NCBI RefSeq assembly: GCF_014282275.1
Contig: NZ_VFIA01000037.1
Coordinates: 1 to 52,182 of the forward strand
DNA length: 52,182 bases
Direction: 5' to 3'
Source: Spirosoma utsteinense
GTDB taxonomy: Bacteria; Bacteroidota; Bacteroidia; Cytophagales; Spirosomataceae
Numbering within the stretch: the stretch's first letter is position 1; each line of letters opens with the position of its first letter. This document shows positions 37,001 to 44,598 of this stretch, piece after piece. A program made the position numbers and the translations under genes. The notes beneath the pieces were generated by a model. The model was not told the origin of the DNA. It was given only the letters and a program-made list of their open reading frames with translations, and made no database searches.

Positions 37001-37315
37001 CTTCCCATTCTGGATGCCAACGACAGCCGCAGCCAGCAGCCCTCCAGCTACTTTATCGAAGATGGCTCTTACCTGCGCCTGAAAAATCTGACCATCGGCT
37101 ATACCCTGCCCGCTTCAGTAGCGTCGAAAATCAAATTCGAAAGCGCGCGGGTCTTCGTTCAGGCGCAAAACCTGTTCACGATCACTAAATACAGTGGTAT
37201 CGATCCGGAGGTAACGTCGGTGGGGTCTTCACCGGGCAGTACGGTTTTAGGTGTCGATCAGGGCAACTATCCGAACGCTAAAATGTACCAGATCGGCATC
37301 AATTTCGGCTTTTAA
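34007..37315 (+). CDS. susC: SusC/RagA-family TonB-linked outer membrane transporter
   Basis: 1102 residues. After the N-terminal export region comes a carboxypeptidase D-like beta-sandwich (about 50-135: IRGKVVDATGGAIPGATVVLKG and DADGAFILNVPDG), the TonB box region LSEVVVTGY, then the plug with GRVAGVTVTSNNSPGG, RIRGFGTINNNDPLYIIDGVP and DASSASIYGSRAANGVIIITTKKG (quoted in parts). The C-terminal barrel ends in MYQIGINFGF. With its SusD partner 48 bp downstream it forms a lidded pump importing oligosaccharides or other nutrients across the outer membrane. No glycoside hydrolase is adjacent; the next genes are oxidoreductases. Confidence 0.95.
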   Translation: MKRRVYSPCSWHRIKGIGLMQLLLMSQFAEFTMAETKPSAVIMPSGGFAPVVIIPIRGKVVDATGGAIPGATVVLKGSSSLGTTTDADGAFILNVPDGSTTLVVSSIGFMAQEIAIGNQSQLLVTLQSDVKALSEVVVTGYSSQSRRDITGSVATVDAKELTKVTAPNVAQQLQGRVAGVTVTSNNSPGGEATVRIRGFGTINNNDPLYIIDGVPTKGGLNSINPNNIESMQVLKDASSASIYGSRAANGVIIITTKKGRIGTPQFTFNSRAGVQIGKVDLGLIKDPQDFGNLLWTQRRNAGVLTNGNPSHQQYGNGPTAVVPDYILAGASYGLAEGDPRVNPALYNYNRTGFYQIVKANREGTDWEKEILHPASIQEYNIGANGGTESGRYAISLNYFKQDGVMIHTGFDRYSLRSNTEFLFKKRIRLGENLEVSYTDNKGYYNNNGTASTANNQDGNPIGNGYRIPSIIPVYDIMGNFAATRAAGLGPATNPVAQLWRSRNNKTSTFRTFGNAYLEVDVLKNLVAKSSIGIDYTNANRVGYTLLDLEEAEIEAANSLVNANAYDINWTWSNTLNYSAAFGSNHKLNVLAGTEAIKGSGRDFSATRTTFFSEDPLYMFLNSGTAGINNTGGGYEWALFSVFGKVNYSLNDRYLLEATIRRDGSSRFGQNNRYGTFPAFSAGWRISEEGFMAGLPWINDLKIRAGWGQTGNQEIGNYNGFSTYRSSLSQSSYAIDGSNNSVQSGFDTEAFGNPDAKWETTTQTNLGLDATFMKGKLGLTLDLFNRTTSDMLYQVSLPATQGVATIPFVNIGEMNNKGIDLNLTYNNKALNGNLTYGVGVNFSTYKNKVVRLNSSSTAVLLGPAIRSYTWTRSVAGMPLFSFYGLKIDGIYQNQSELDAGPAYPGYAAVGKYKYHDTDGDGTITDNDRMFLGNPHPDFTYGVNLNLGYKNFDLSAFFQGVQGNQLLNMVKRWVDFNNQAGNRSLRMLNDSWTPENPDAVLPILDANDSRSQQPSSYFIEDGSYLRLKNLTIGYTLPASVASKIKFESARVFVQAQNLFTITKYSGIDPEVTSVGSSPGSTVLGVDQGNYPNAKMYQIGINFGF

Positions 37316-37363
37316 CCAATGGTTTGTCAAAAACATACGCCGTAGTAACCGGCCTATTACCAA

Positions 37364-39022
37364 ATGAAAAAGAAACTCGTATTAATCCTGTCGGTTTGTG
37401 TGACGCTAATGAGCTCATGCAGCGATGAATTTCTGGAGACGACTCCGCTGGGCGTGGCCAACGACCAGCTGCTGGCTAGCAAATCGGGGGTCAACGGGGC
37501 GCTGATTGCCGCTTATAGTTTACTGGACGGGGTGGGCTCAGGACCAACGAACATCTCATCGGTCAGTAACTGGATATTTGGGTCTGTAGCGTCGGACGAT
37601 GCCTATAAAGGGAGTGATGTGGGCGATCAGTCGCAGATCACCACGCTCGAACGGTACTCGTTCCAGGCCGATCTGGGCCTCTATAATGACAAATGGGTGG
37701 CGTTATACGATGGGGTCTCCCGATCGAATGATGTGCTTAAACTGATTCCCAAAGTCACCGATATGACCGATGCAGAAAAAGCCCAGGCCATTGGTGAAGC
37801 CCGTTTCCTGCGGGCCTGGTATCACTTCGAAGCCAAGAAACTATGGAACATGGTTCCTTACGTCGACGAAACGGTTACCGATTATATCAACCTGCCGAAC
37901 GATAAGGATATCTGGCCCCTGATCGAAGCCGATCTCCAGTTCGCCATCGATAACCTGTCTGTGACCAAAGCCAACCTGGGGCGGGCCAGCAAATGGACCG
38001 CAAAGGCGTATCTGGCCAAAGCCCACATGTATCAGCAGGATTACACGGCCGCAAAGCCGCTGCTGGATGATGTGATCAATAACGGCCCCTTCGCGCTGGT
38101 AGCCAATTTTCACGACAATTTCAGGATAGCCACCGAAAACAACCGCGAATCGGTTTTTGAAGTCCAGATGTCGATTGCCGATGGGGGTACCGGCCAGAAC
38201 GGCAGCTGGGGCGACAACTGGAACTTTCCCTATGGGTCTGCGCCCGGCGGTTGCTGCGGTTTCTTTCAACCCTCGCAAACCCTGGTCAATGCCTTCAAAA
38301 CCGATGCCAATGGCTTGCCCTTGCTGGATACCTTCAATGAGGTCGATGTAAAAAACGACGAAGGGCTGGCCTCTACCGATCCATTCACGCCGTATGAAGG
38401 CACGCTGGACCCTCGCCTGGACTGGACGGTAGGCCGTAGGGGGTTACCGTTTCTGGATTGGGGAACGCATCCCGGCAAGAACTGGATACGGGATCAAAGC
38501 TTCGGCGGACCGTATACCTTCAAGAAGTTCTTTGCCAACAGCAGCGAGAATGCCGGCGCTGAATCGCCCCGCGCCAACGCCAACAATTACCGGGCGCTGC
38601 GCTATGCCGACGTATTGCTCATGCGGGCTGAAGTAGCGGTAGAAGAAAATGATATGCCCACAGCGCTGAAACTCGTGAACCAGGTCAGAACCCGCGCTAC
38701 CAACGAAGTAGTAACAGATGCCAGCGGCAAACCAGCCGCTAACTACCTGGTCAAACCTTATACTTCTTTCTCCAGCCAGGCTTACGCCCGAAAAGCTGTT
38801 CGCTTCGAGCGCCGGCTGGAACTGGCCATGGAAGGGCATCGCTTCTTCGACCTGGTCCGCTGGGGTGAGGCTAGCGAGGTACTGAACGCCTATCTGGCCA
38901 AGGAAAGCCGCAAGCGAACCTACCTCACGGGCTCTACTTTCGCGAAGGGAAAAAACGAGTATTTCCCCATTCCTCAGGCACAGATCGACATCATGGGGGC
39001 GAGTGTATTGAAACAAAATTAA
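37364..39022 (+). CDS. susD: SusD/RagB-family surface lipoprotein
   Basis: 552 residues starting with a lipoprotein signal (MKKKLVLILSVCVTLMSSC; lipidated Cys19). The TPR-rich SusD fold is indicated by the LLASKSGVNGALIAAYSLLDG opening, EARFLRAWYHFEAKKLW (about 145-161), a starch-binding-like middle and the conserved C-terminal RFERRLELAMEGHRFFDLVRWG and KNEYFPIPQAQID segments (quoted in parts). It binds the substrate and closes the SusC barrel. Its stop codon lies within a strong terminator hairpin. Confidence 0.95.
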   Translation: MKKKLVLILSVCVTLMSSCSDEFLETTPLGVANDQLLASKSGVNGALIAAYSLLDGVGSGPTNISSVSNWIFGSVASDDAYKGSDVGDQSQITTLERYSFQADLGLYNDKWVALYDGVSRSNDVLKLIPKVTDMTDAEKAQAIGEARFLRAWYHFEAKKLWNMVPYVDETVTDYINLPNDKDIWPLIEADLQFAIDNLSVTKANLGRASKWTAKAYLAKAHMYQQDYTAAKPLLDDVINNGPFALVANFHDNFRIATENNRESVFEVQMSIADGGTGQNGSWGDNWNFPYGSAPGGCCGFFQPSQTLVNAFKTDANGLPLLDTFNEVDVKNDEGLASTDPFTPYEGTLDPRLDWTVGRRGLPFLDWGTHPGKNWIRDQSFGGPYTFKKFFANSSENAGAESPRANANNYRALRYADVLLMRAEVAVEENDMPTALKLVNQVRTRATNEVVTDASGKPAANYLVKPYTSFSSQAYARKAVRFERRLELAMEGHRFFDLVRWGEASEVLNAYLAKESRKRTYLTGSTFAKGKNEYFPIPQAQIDIMGASVLKQN

Positions 39023-39073
39023 GCACTCTGCCCACCCGTCCCGAACCGGGGTACGGGTGGGCAGAGTGCTTAA
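39019..39073 (+). terminator. Strong hairpin at the end of susCD
   Basis: A perfect 21-bp stem (39019-39039 with 39053-39073) includes the susD stop codon. A second stem follows at 39080-39131. Confidence 0.7.
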
Positions 39074-39079
39074 TTCGTT

Positions 39080-39131
39080 AAAACGAACGGGCAGTGGTAT
39101 GGTGCAAGCCAGATCGCTGCCCGTTCGTTTT
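39080..39131 (+). terminator. Second hairpin after susCD with T-tract
   Basis: AAAACGAACGGGCAG (39080-39094) pairs with 39117-39131 and is followed by Ts. With the preceding stem it makes a double terminator isolating susCD from the oxidoreductase genes. Confidence 0.65.
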
Positions 39132-39301
39132 TACAAAAGCTCCGGCTTGAATCGGGGGGTGAAATCAGGTTGCGCCGACAGAGTCTGACAGTAAATTAGC
39201 GGGTAATTTGCCTTACCCTATAACGAGCTTTTGTGGTTGTTCTTCAGGAGCTTTTCAACCGAACTCAACAACAAACGGGTGCCCGTTTTTTCTGACAAAC
39301 C

Positions 39302-40018
39302 ATGAATCGTAGAGAAGCAATTCTTCAGGTAGCCCTCACGATGGGCAGCGCCCTGTCGGCACCAACGATGGCTTCCATCCTTGAGGGGTATCAGCCCCAT
39401 CGGGTGGGCGGCCATAAACCGTCGCCGTTTGTGTTAGGGGCCGATGAGCAGGCGCTGCTGGCCGAAATTGCCGAGGTGATCATGCCGGCTACCGATACGC
39501 CGGGAGCCAAAGAAGCCGGGGTGGCGGCAACGATCCAGTTGATCATGAAGGATTGTTACAAACCGGCTCAGCAGGCTCACTTTCAGAAAGGCTTGCTGGC
39601 GGTCGATACCGAAAGCAAAAAAACGTACAGCAAACCATTTGTCGATTTGTCGATCGAACAGAAAACCGCGATTCTGACGCAGTTTGAGCAGGATGCCAAA
39701 GCGGAAGCAAAGCAGCATCCCAAACGACAGGAGAAACCACAGGCAACCAATACGGAAACAAGTTTAAGTGCATTTGCCCCGGCGGGTTCCGAGCAAACCC
39801 AGGCTAAAGAGGTGGATGCAGAAACAGGCGTGGTCGTAAAGGATGCCAGGAAAAACGCTCCCCTCACGCCGTTTTTTACGCTCGTGAAAGAGCTGACCAT
39901 TCTCGGCTATTTTAGTTCGGAAGCAGGCTGCACAAAGGCGCTGGCCTATGTGCCCATACCGGGCCGCTACGAAGGCGTTGTGAAGCTCAAGGACGGCCAA
40001 AAAGCGTGGGCAACCTGA
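39302..40018 (+). CDS. Gluconate 2-dehydrogenase subunit 3-like protein
   Basis: 238 residues with an NRREAILQVAL start followed by a small-residue hydrophobic stretch, a Tat-type signal. The gluconate_2-dh3 core is visible as EQALLAEIAEVIMPATDTPGAKEAG, then FVDLSIEQKTAIL and FFTLVKELTILGYFSSEAG (quoted in parts). A Lys/Gln-rich acidic linker (about 125-170) interrupts the domain. These small subunits accompany GMC-type catalytic subunits and are thought to carry the cofactor-free partner or escort it through Tat. The GMC gene follows 85 bp downstream, so the pair is a periplasmic sugar or polyol dehydrogenase. Confidence 0.88.
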   Translation: MNRREAILQVALTMGSALSAPTMASILEGYQPHRVGGHKPSPFVLGADEQALLAEIAEVIMPATDTPGAKEAGVAATIQLIMKDCYKPAQQAHFQKGLLAVDTESKKTYSKPFVDLSIEQKTAILTQFEQDAKAEAKQHPKRQEKPQATNTETSLSAFAPAGSEQTQAKEVDAETGVVVKDARKNAPLTPFFTLVKELTILGYFSSEAGCTKALAYVPIPGRYEGVVKLKDGQKAWAT

Positions 40019-40103
40019 ACCGCCTGTCGACTTCCGGCTAATGATTCGCGACGATCGACCGCCCGGCGGCCGGCTGTTGCTTTACCTTTTTTGACAACTA
40101 CCA

Positions 40104-41822
40104 ATGAATCTCAATCTCGACGCTAAAAAGGCAATGACCTACGATGCAATCGTAGTAGGCTCCGGCATATCGGGTGGCTGGGCGGCCAAAGAACTGACGC
40201 AGAAAGGCCTGAAAGTGCTGATGCTGGAACGGGGTCCCGATCTGAAGCACGTAACTGACTACACAACGGCCATGAAAGACCCCTGGGAGTTTCCGCACCG
40301 GGGAAAAGTCGAACTATGGGCCGCCGAAGAGTACTGGGCCAACGCCCGCTCGGGCGGTAAACCCGGCGAAGATCAGCGGCATATGTTCACCAAAGATGTC
40401 GACGTGCCGTATATCGAAAAACGCCCCTACGACTGGATTCGGGCTTATCACCTGGGAGGCCGGTCGCTGGTGTGGGGACGGCAGAGCTACCGGCTCAATG
40501 AGCGGGATTTCACGGCAAACCTCGAAGACGGTCACGGGGCCGACTGGCCTATCCGGTACAAAGACCTGGCCCCCTGGTATTCCTATGTCGAGAAGTTTGC
40601 GGGTATATCGGGTAACCGCGATGGGCTGGCGGTTTTGCCGGATGGGGAGTTTGTACCGCCCATGCAGATGAATAGTATCGAACGACTGGCCAAAGCCGGT
40701 ATCGAAAAGAACTTTAAAGGGCGTCATCTGGTCATTGGCCGACCCGCAATTATTTCCGAAGCGCAGAAGATTCATACCGATCTGGGCCGGGCTTCGTGCC
40801 AGTTCCGGAACCTATGCGTGCGGGGTTGTCCGTTTGGGGCCTATTTCAGTACGCAGTCGGCTACGTTGCCCGCGGCCGTTAAAACAGGCAACCTGACCGT
40901 CATCACCGATAAGATTGCTTACGAGGTTATTTTCGATGACCAGAAAAATAAAGCCGTCGGCGTACGGGTGATCGACCAGAACACGAAACAGCATCAGGAA
41001 TACTTTGCCAAAATCATCTTCCTGAATGCCTCGACGATGAATACGGCCTGGATCATGATGCAGTCCACATCCAAACGTTTCCCGAATGGTTTGGGCAATG
41101 ATTCTGATCAGCTGGGCCGCAACCTGATGGATCACCATTTAGGCGCTGGTGCATCGGGGGAGTTTGAGGGATTGCAGGATATGTATTATTACGGCCGGCG
41201 GGGTAACGGCATTTATATACCACGCTTCGCGAACTGGGGTGATGACAAGCGCAAGGATTTCGTGCGCGGGTTCGGGTACCAGGGCCGGGGTGGTCGTCAG
41301 GACTGGGTAGCCGGCGCTTCGAAGGATGGATTTGGACCTGCTTTTAAAGATAACCTGACAAAGCCCGGCCGCTGGGAGTTTAACATTGGCGGATTTGGCG
41401 AAACCCTGCCCGACCCCAACAACCGGATGCGCCTTTCGGGGCAGAAAGATAAGTGGGGGCTGCCCATTATCGAGTTCGATGCGGGCTGGGGCGAAAATAC
41501 GGTGGGTATGCGAAAAGCGATGATGAACGATGCCGCAGAAATGCTGGAAGCCGCCGGATTGAAAAATGTCAAAACCCGCAATGACAACACAAAAAATCCA
41601 GGTATCGGAATTCACGAAATGGGTGCTGCCCGAATGGGTCGTGACCCCAAAACGTCGGTGCTCAATGCCTGGAATCAGGTATGGGGAGCGTCGAATGTGT
41701 TTGTTACCGACGGAGCGGCTATGCCATCTTCCTCCTGTGTTAACCCATCGCTAACCTACATGGCGCTGACGGCCCGCGCAGCCAGCCACGCCGTGAGCGA
41801 GTTGAAGCGGATGAACCTGTAA
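40104..41822 (+). CDS. GMC-family FAD-dependent oxidoreductase (large subunit)
   Basis: 572 residues. The FAD-binding GSGISGG is at 19-25 with ERGPD at 42-46. A three-Cys motif (Cys232, Cys238, Cys242 in CQFRNLCVRGC) is typical of gluconate/glucoside dehydrogenase large subunits. Catalytic candidates are His504 (HEMGAARMG) and Asn547 (VNPSLT). It has no signal peptide of its own and probably rides through Tat with the subunit-3 protein. Related pairs oxidise gluconate, sorbitol or glycosides (3-keto formation). Electrons would pass to a c-type cytochrome, none of which is adjacent. Downstream of a SusC/SusD pair, this suggests oxidative processing of the imported sugar. Confidence 0.88.
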   Translation: MNLNLDAKKAMTYDAIVVGSGISGGWAAKELTQKGLKVLMLERGPDLKHVTDYTTAMKDPWEFPHRGKVELWAAEEYWANARSGGKPGEDQRHMFTKDVDVPYIEKRPYDWIRAYHLGGRSLVWGRQSYRLNERDFTANLEDGHGADWPIRYKDLAPWYSYVEKFAGISGNRDGLAVLPDGEFVPPMQMNSIERLAKAGIEKNFKGRHLVIGRPAIISEAQKIHTDLGRASCQFRNLCVRGCPFGAYFSTQSATLPAAVKTGNLTVITDKIAYEVIFDDQKNKAVGVRVIDQNTKQHQEYFAKIIFLNASTMNTAWIMMQSTSKRFPNGLGNDSDQLGRNLMDHHLGAGASGEFEGLQDMYYYGRRGNGIYIPRFANWGDDKRKDFVRGFGYQGRGGRQDWVAGASKDGFGPAFKDNLTKPGRWEFNIGGFGETLPDPNNRMRLSGQKDKWGLPIIEFDAGWGENTVGMRKAMMNDAAEMLEAAGLKNVKTRNDNTKNPGIGIHEMGAARMGRDPKTSVLNAWNQVWGASNVFVTDGAAMPSSSCVNPSLTYMALTARAASHAVSELKRMNL

Positions 41823-41825
41823 GCG

Positions 41826-41860
41826 CGCAGCCCGGCCGGTTTACTTCCGGCCGGGCTGCG
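41826..41860 (+). terminator. Terminator after the GMC gene
   Basis: A perfect 14-bp GC stem (41826-41839 / 41847-41860) with a 7-nt loop lies immediately after the stop codon and is followed by a T-rich stretch. Confidence 0.75.
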
Positions 41861-42008
41861 TGTTTCCCGTTTTTCTGACTTCCCGCTACCCGGCCATTAA
41901 ATTGACCGTTTAATTCCCGTTCCCGTCGTCAACAATAAGGCGAACGTTATGTTGTGTAGTGACCTGCTTGATTATTTGTAACTTCTTTAAAGCAGGAAGC
42001 TATTTACT

Positions 42009-43169
42009 ATGTCGCCTGCGCTTGCTTCTTTGTCTGCCGATCTGTTTAGACAACATACGCTCTTCGATACCCATCTGCCCGATAAACAGCTACTTATCTC
42101 TGTTATTGTTCCTGCCCGCAATGAGGCCGAACACCTGGGTGATACGCTCGATGCCTTGCGTAATCAACAAAAAAAGGATGGCACGCCTATCGTCTGGCGA
42201 ACGTATGAAGTATTACTACTGCTCAACAACTGCACGGACCAGTCGGTGGTTGTAGCGCATCGGTATCAGCAAAAATACCCCTCCTTTCCCCTGCGGATTG
42301 CAACGATCCAGCTACCACCAGAAAAAGCTAACGTCGGCACCGCCCGCCGACTCCTGATGGACGAAGCCTGCCAACGCCTGACTCAGGTGGGCAGACACGA
42401 CGGCATCATTGCATCGACGGACAGTGACACAATCGTTGACACGTACTGGATCGATCAGATCCTGACGGAGATCAATAATGGGTGTGATGTTGTTGGCGGG
42501 CGTATTCTCACCCGGCCAGATGATAGTCCGGTACGGGTTAACCACCTCCGCGACGTTACCTACCGCATGCTGAAGGCGCAGCTCGAAGCCCACCTCGACC
42601 CTTTATCGTTCGACCCATGGCCGCGTCATTTTCAGCATTTCGGTGCTAGTCTGGCCCTGACCTGTGCTGCTTACAAGCGGGTAGGGGGGCTGCCAAATGT
42701 ACCCCATCTGGAAGACGAAGCGCTCTATAACGCGCTGGTTCGGACCGATGCCCGCATTCGTAAAAGCCCCTTTGTTCGGGTTACCACGTCGACCCGGATG
42801 CAGGGTCGGGTCGAGGTAGGTTTTTCGGAGCAGCTGCGTTACTGGCAGGCCATGAACCAGGCCAATAAAAGCCAGCTGGTCGAAGCACCGGCGGCTACTA
42901 TTCGGCGGTTCCGTAACCAGAACCGACTCCGGACGATCTGGCAAAACCACATTACCAGTGCGGTTTCCGATCAACTTCAACTTATTGCATCAGAACTATT
43001 GATCGACTCCGACTGGCTCAGGCAACAGCTGGACCAGGCCCGGTATTTCGGCCAGCTCTGGGAAAAAGTAGAAATGCAGATGGCTGCCGGTGAATGGGCC
43101 ACCCACTGGCAGCCTGTACCCATATCCCAGGCGATAAAAAAATTACGGTTATTTCTGTACGATAAATGA
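42009..43169 (+). CDS. GT2-family glycosyltransferase, cytosolic
   Basis: 386 residues. The GT-A fold is marked by ISVIVPARNEAEHLGDTLDAL (in part; about 30-50), LLLNNCTD (about 70-77) and the metal/nucleotide-binding DSD at 138-140 (IIASTDSDTIVD). LEDEALYNAL resembles the catalytic-base region of family 2 enzymes. No membrane helices are evident. It converges with a leftward operon encoding an acyl-CoA dehydrogenase-like protein, a PIG-L deacetylase and a methyltransferase; this set recurs together in several bacteria as far as I recall. A small glycoconjugate or glycolipid product is inferred. The sugar donor is not deducible. Confidence 0.82.
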   Translation: MSPALASLSADLFRQHTLFDTHLPDKQLLISVIVPARNEAEHLGDTLDALRNQQKKDGTPIVWRTYEVLLLLNNCTDQSVVVAHRYQQKYPSFPLRIATIQLPPEKANVGTARRLLMDEACQRLTQVGRHDGIIASTDSDTIVDTYWIDQILTEINNGCDVVGGRILTRPDDSPVRVNHLRDVTYRMLKAQLEAHLDPLSFDPWPRHFQHFGASLALTCAAYKRVGGLPNVPHLEDEALYNALVRTDARIRKSPFVRVTTSTRMQGRVEVGFSEQLRYWQAMNQANKSQLVEAPAATIRRFRNQNRLRTIWQNHITSAVSDQLQLIASELLIDSDWLRQQLDQARYFGQLWEKVEMQMAAGEWATHWQPVPISQAIKKLRLFLYDK

Positions 43170-43182
43170 GCCGGATAGACCA

Positions 43183-43200
43183 TAGCCGGTATTCCGGCTA
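43183..43200. terminator. Short shared hairpin between convergent genes
   Basis: TAGCCGG and CCGGCTA flank a 4-nt loop. It overlaps the methyltransferase stop codon and sits 14 bp after the glycosyltransferase stop. Confidence 0.5.
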
Positions 43201-43797
43201 GTCCTCCCTCTTTTGAAATAGATCCAGCCGATAGGTATCTGCCCGTTTGTTGGTGAGGTGGGCGAGAGGACCATTTGCCTGAGCCGATTCCAGAAAGAAG
43301 TCTTGAACCTGATCGCCGGTCAACGGATAGTCGGGTACGAAGGGGGTCCAGTGAACCAGCAGCAACTGCCCGCCGGGCCGTAAATGATCGATCAATAGCT
43401 GCCGGGCCCGACCCAGATCGGGCATAGACAAGTAATAGCCAATCTCCGACAATAGAATCAGATCAAACGACTGATCTGGAAATTCATCGGGAATCTTCAT
43501 TTGCCGGATGGTCACTGAAGGATACGGAGCGAGTCGTTCCCGGGCAGCTTTCAGCGGCAATTCACTGGCGTCAACGGCCAGCAACCGGCCGCAGCGTTCA
43601 GTAAGTTTACGGGTCAGCACGCCAATGGAACAGCCAATTTCAAACGCTTCGCTGTACTGCGCCCGGGTGAGTGCGGCTACCGTTGCTTCATATTTCTGGC
43701 GCTCATAGTCGCTGGTCGCAAATGACCACGGGTCCTCGTTCGCCGAATAAACGGCATCGAAATAAGCTTGATCCAGAGTTGTTGGTTGTGAAGGCAT
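43198..43797 (-). CDS. SAM-dependent methyltransferase (NodS-like)
   Basis: 199 residues, the usual size of NodS-type small-molecule N-methyltransferases. The SAM-binding motif I EIGCSIG is at 53-59, the acidic ribose-binding residue in LAVDAS at about 73-78 and motif IV DLILLSEIGYYLS in the middle. The N-terminal YFDAVYSANEDPWSFATSDYE is typical of this group. NodS methylates a deacetylated glucosamine in rhizobial Nod factor. Here the upstream gene encodes a deacetylase, consistent with deacetylation followed by methylation of an amino sugar. It starts 51 bp after the deacetylase stop. Confidence 0.82.
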   Translation of the reverse strand: MPSQPTTLDQAYFDAVYSANEDPWSFATSDYERQKYEATVAALTRAQYSEAFEIGCSIGVLTRKLTERCGRLLAVDASELPLKAARERLAPYPSVTIRQMKIPDEFPDQSFDLILLSEIGYYLSMPDLGRARQLLIDHLRPGGQLLLVHWTPFVPDYPLTGDQVQDFFLESAQANGPLAHLTNKRADTYRLDLFQKRED

Positions 43798-43848
43798 ATG
43801 GATAAAGTCAAGTGGTTAACTACCGAAATTTCTACGCCAGCGACGCTT

Positions 43849-44598
43849 TCAGGTAAGGCTTTCCAGAAATAGCTCACGTGGCCGATCGAAGTGAGTCAAT
43901 AGTTCGGGTGATAAATAAAACGCGGTTGGGTCGTCGTCAATAAGCCGGGTCACCTGCGACCGGTGAGCGGCTATTGCCTGGTTACGCTGCTCCAGTACGG
44001 CGTCGATTGGAACAGTCCACAGCGTTACTTCAGCCGGATCGGGCATGTCGGCGGGGGTTCCCAACTCCCACAACCAGATAAGATACTCCAGTACCCTCGG
44101 TTGCCAGTGGCTGTATTGACGAGCCTCGTTCAGGATCTGCCACGAGGACCGATGATCGGGGTGCGGGTCGCGTCGCCAGGGGACAAAAACGGTCGATGGT
44201 TTCAGCCGGTCGATCAGGGACGCCAGAACCGTTGCGGCTTCCAGAAAACCGGGGGAGTCTTTACCCGGAACATCCCGGTCGCGGAAGCGCAGAAACGTAC
44301 AAGCCCCGGCCTCGACGCCCAGGATCTGTAACGCATCCCGCGCTTCGGATTCACGGAGATCACGCAGCCGGTTGGCCGGATACGCTATCGAATTGGGATG
44401 CGACATGGTTCCATCACTCACAAATACAACATGGACGGCATAGCCCATCGCCCGTAACTGAGCGATGGTGCCGCCACAGCCGAGCGATTCGTCGTCCGGG
44501 TGTGGCGCAATGACCAGCGCCGACCCGATCGTGTGTATGTCTGTGAGCAGAACGGCGTTGTTTTCCAGCGAATACGCCTGATTAATGCCAGAGTTCAT
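43849..44598 (-). CDS. PIG-L-family zinc deacetylase
   Basis: 249 residues. The zinc/catalytic motif PHPDDE (His33, Asp35, Asp36, Glu37) and the second ligand motif HPDH (146-149) are intact. The family removes N-acetyl groups from GlcNAc conjugates such as GlcNAc-PI, GlcNAc-inositol or GlcNAc-malate. Its start overlaps the end of the upstream acyl-CoA dehydrogenase-like gene by 17 bp, so the two are translationally coupled. Substrate unknown; a GlcNAc-containing product of the neighbouring glycosyltransferase is the natural guess. Confidence 0.85.
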   Translation of the reverse strand: MNSGINQAYSLENNAVLLTDIHTIGSALVIAPHPDDESLGCGGTIAQLRAMGYAVHVVFVSDGTMSHPNSIAYPANRLRDLRESEARDALQILGVEAGACTFLRFRDRDVPGKDSPGFLEAATVLASLIDRLKPSTVFVPWRRDPHPDHRSSWQILNEARQYSHWQPRVLEYLIWLWELGTPADMPDPAEVTLWTVPIDAVLEQRNQAIAAHRSQVTRLIDDDPTAFYLSPELLTHFDRPRELFLESLT

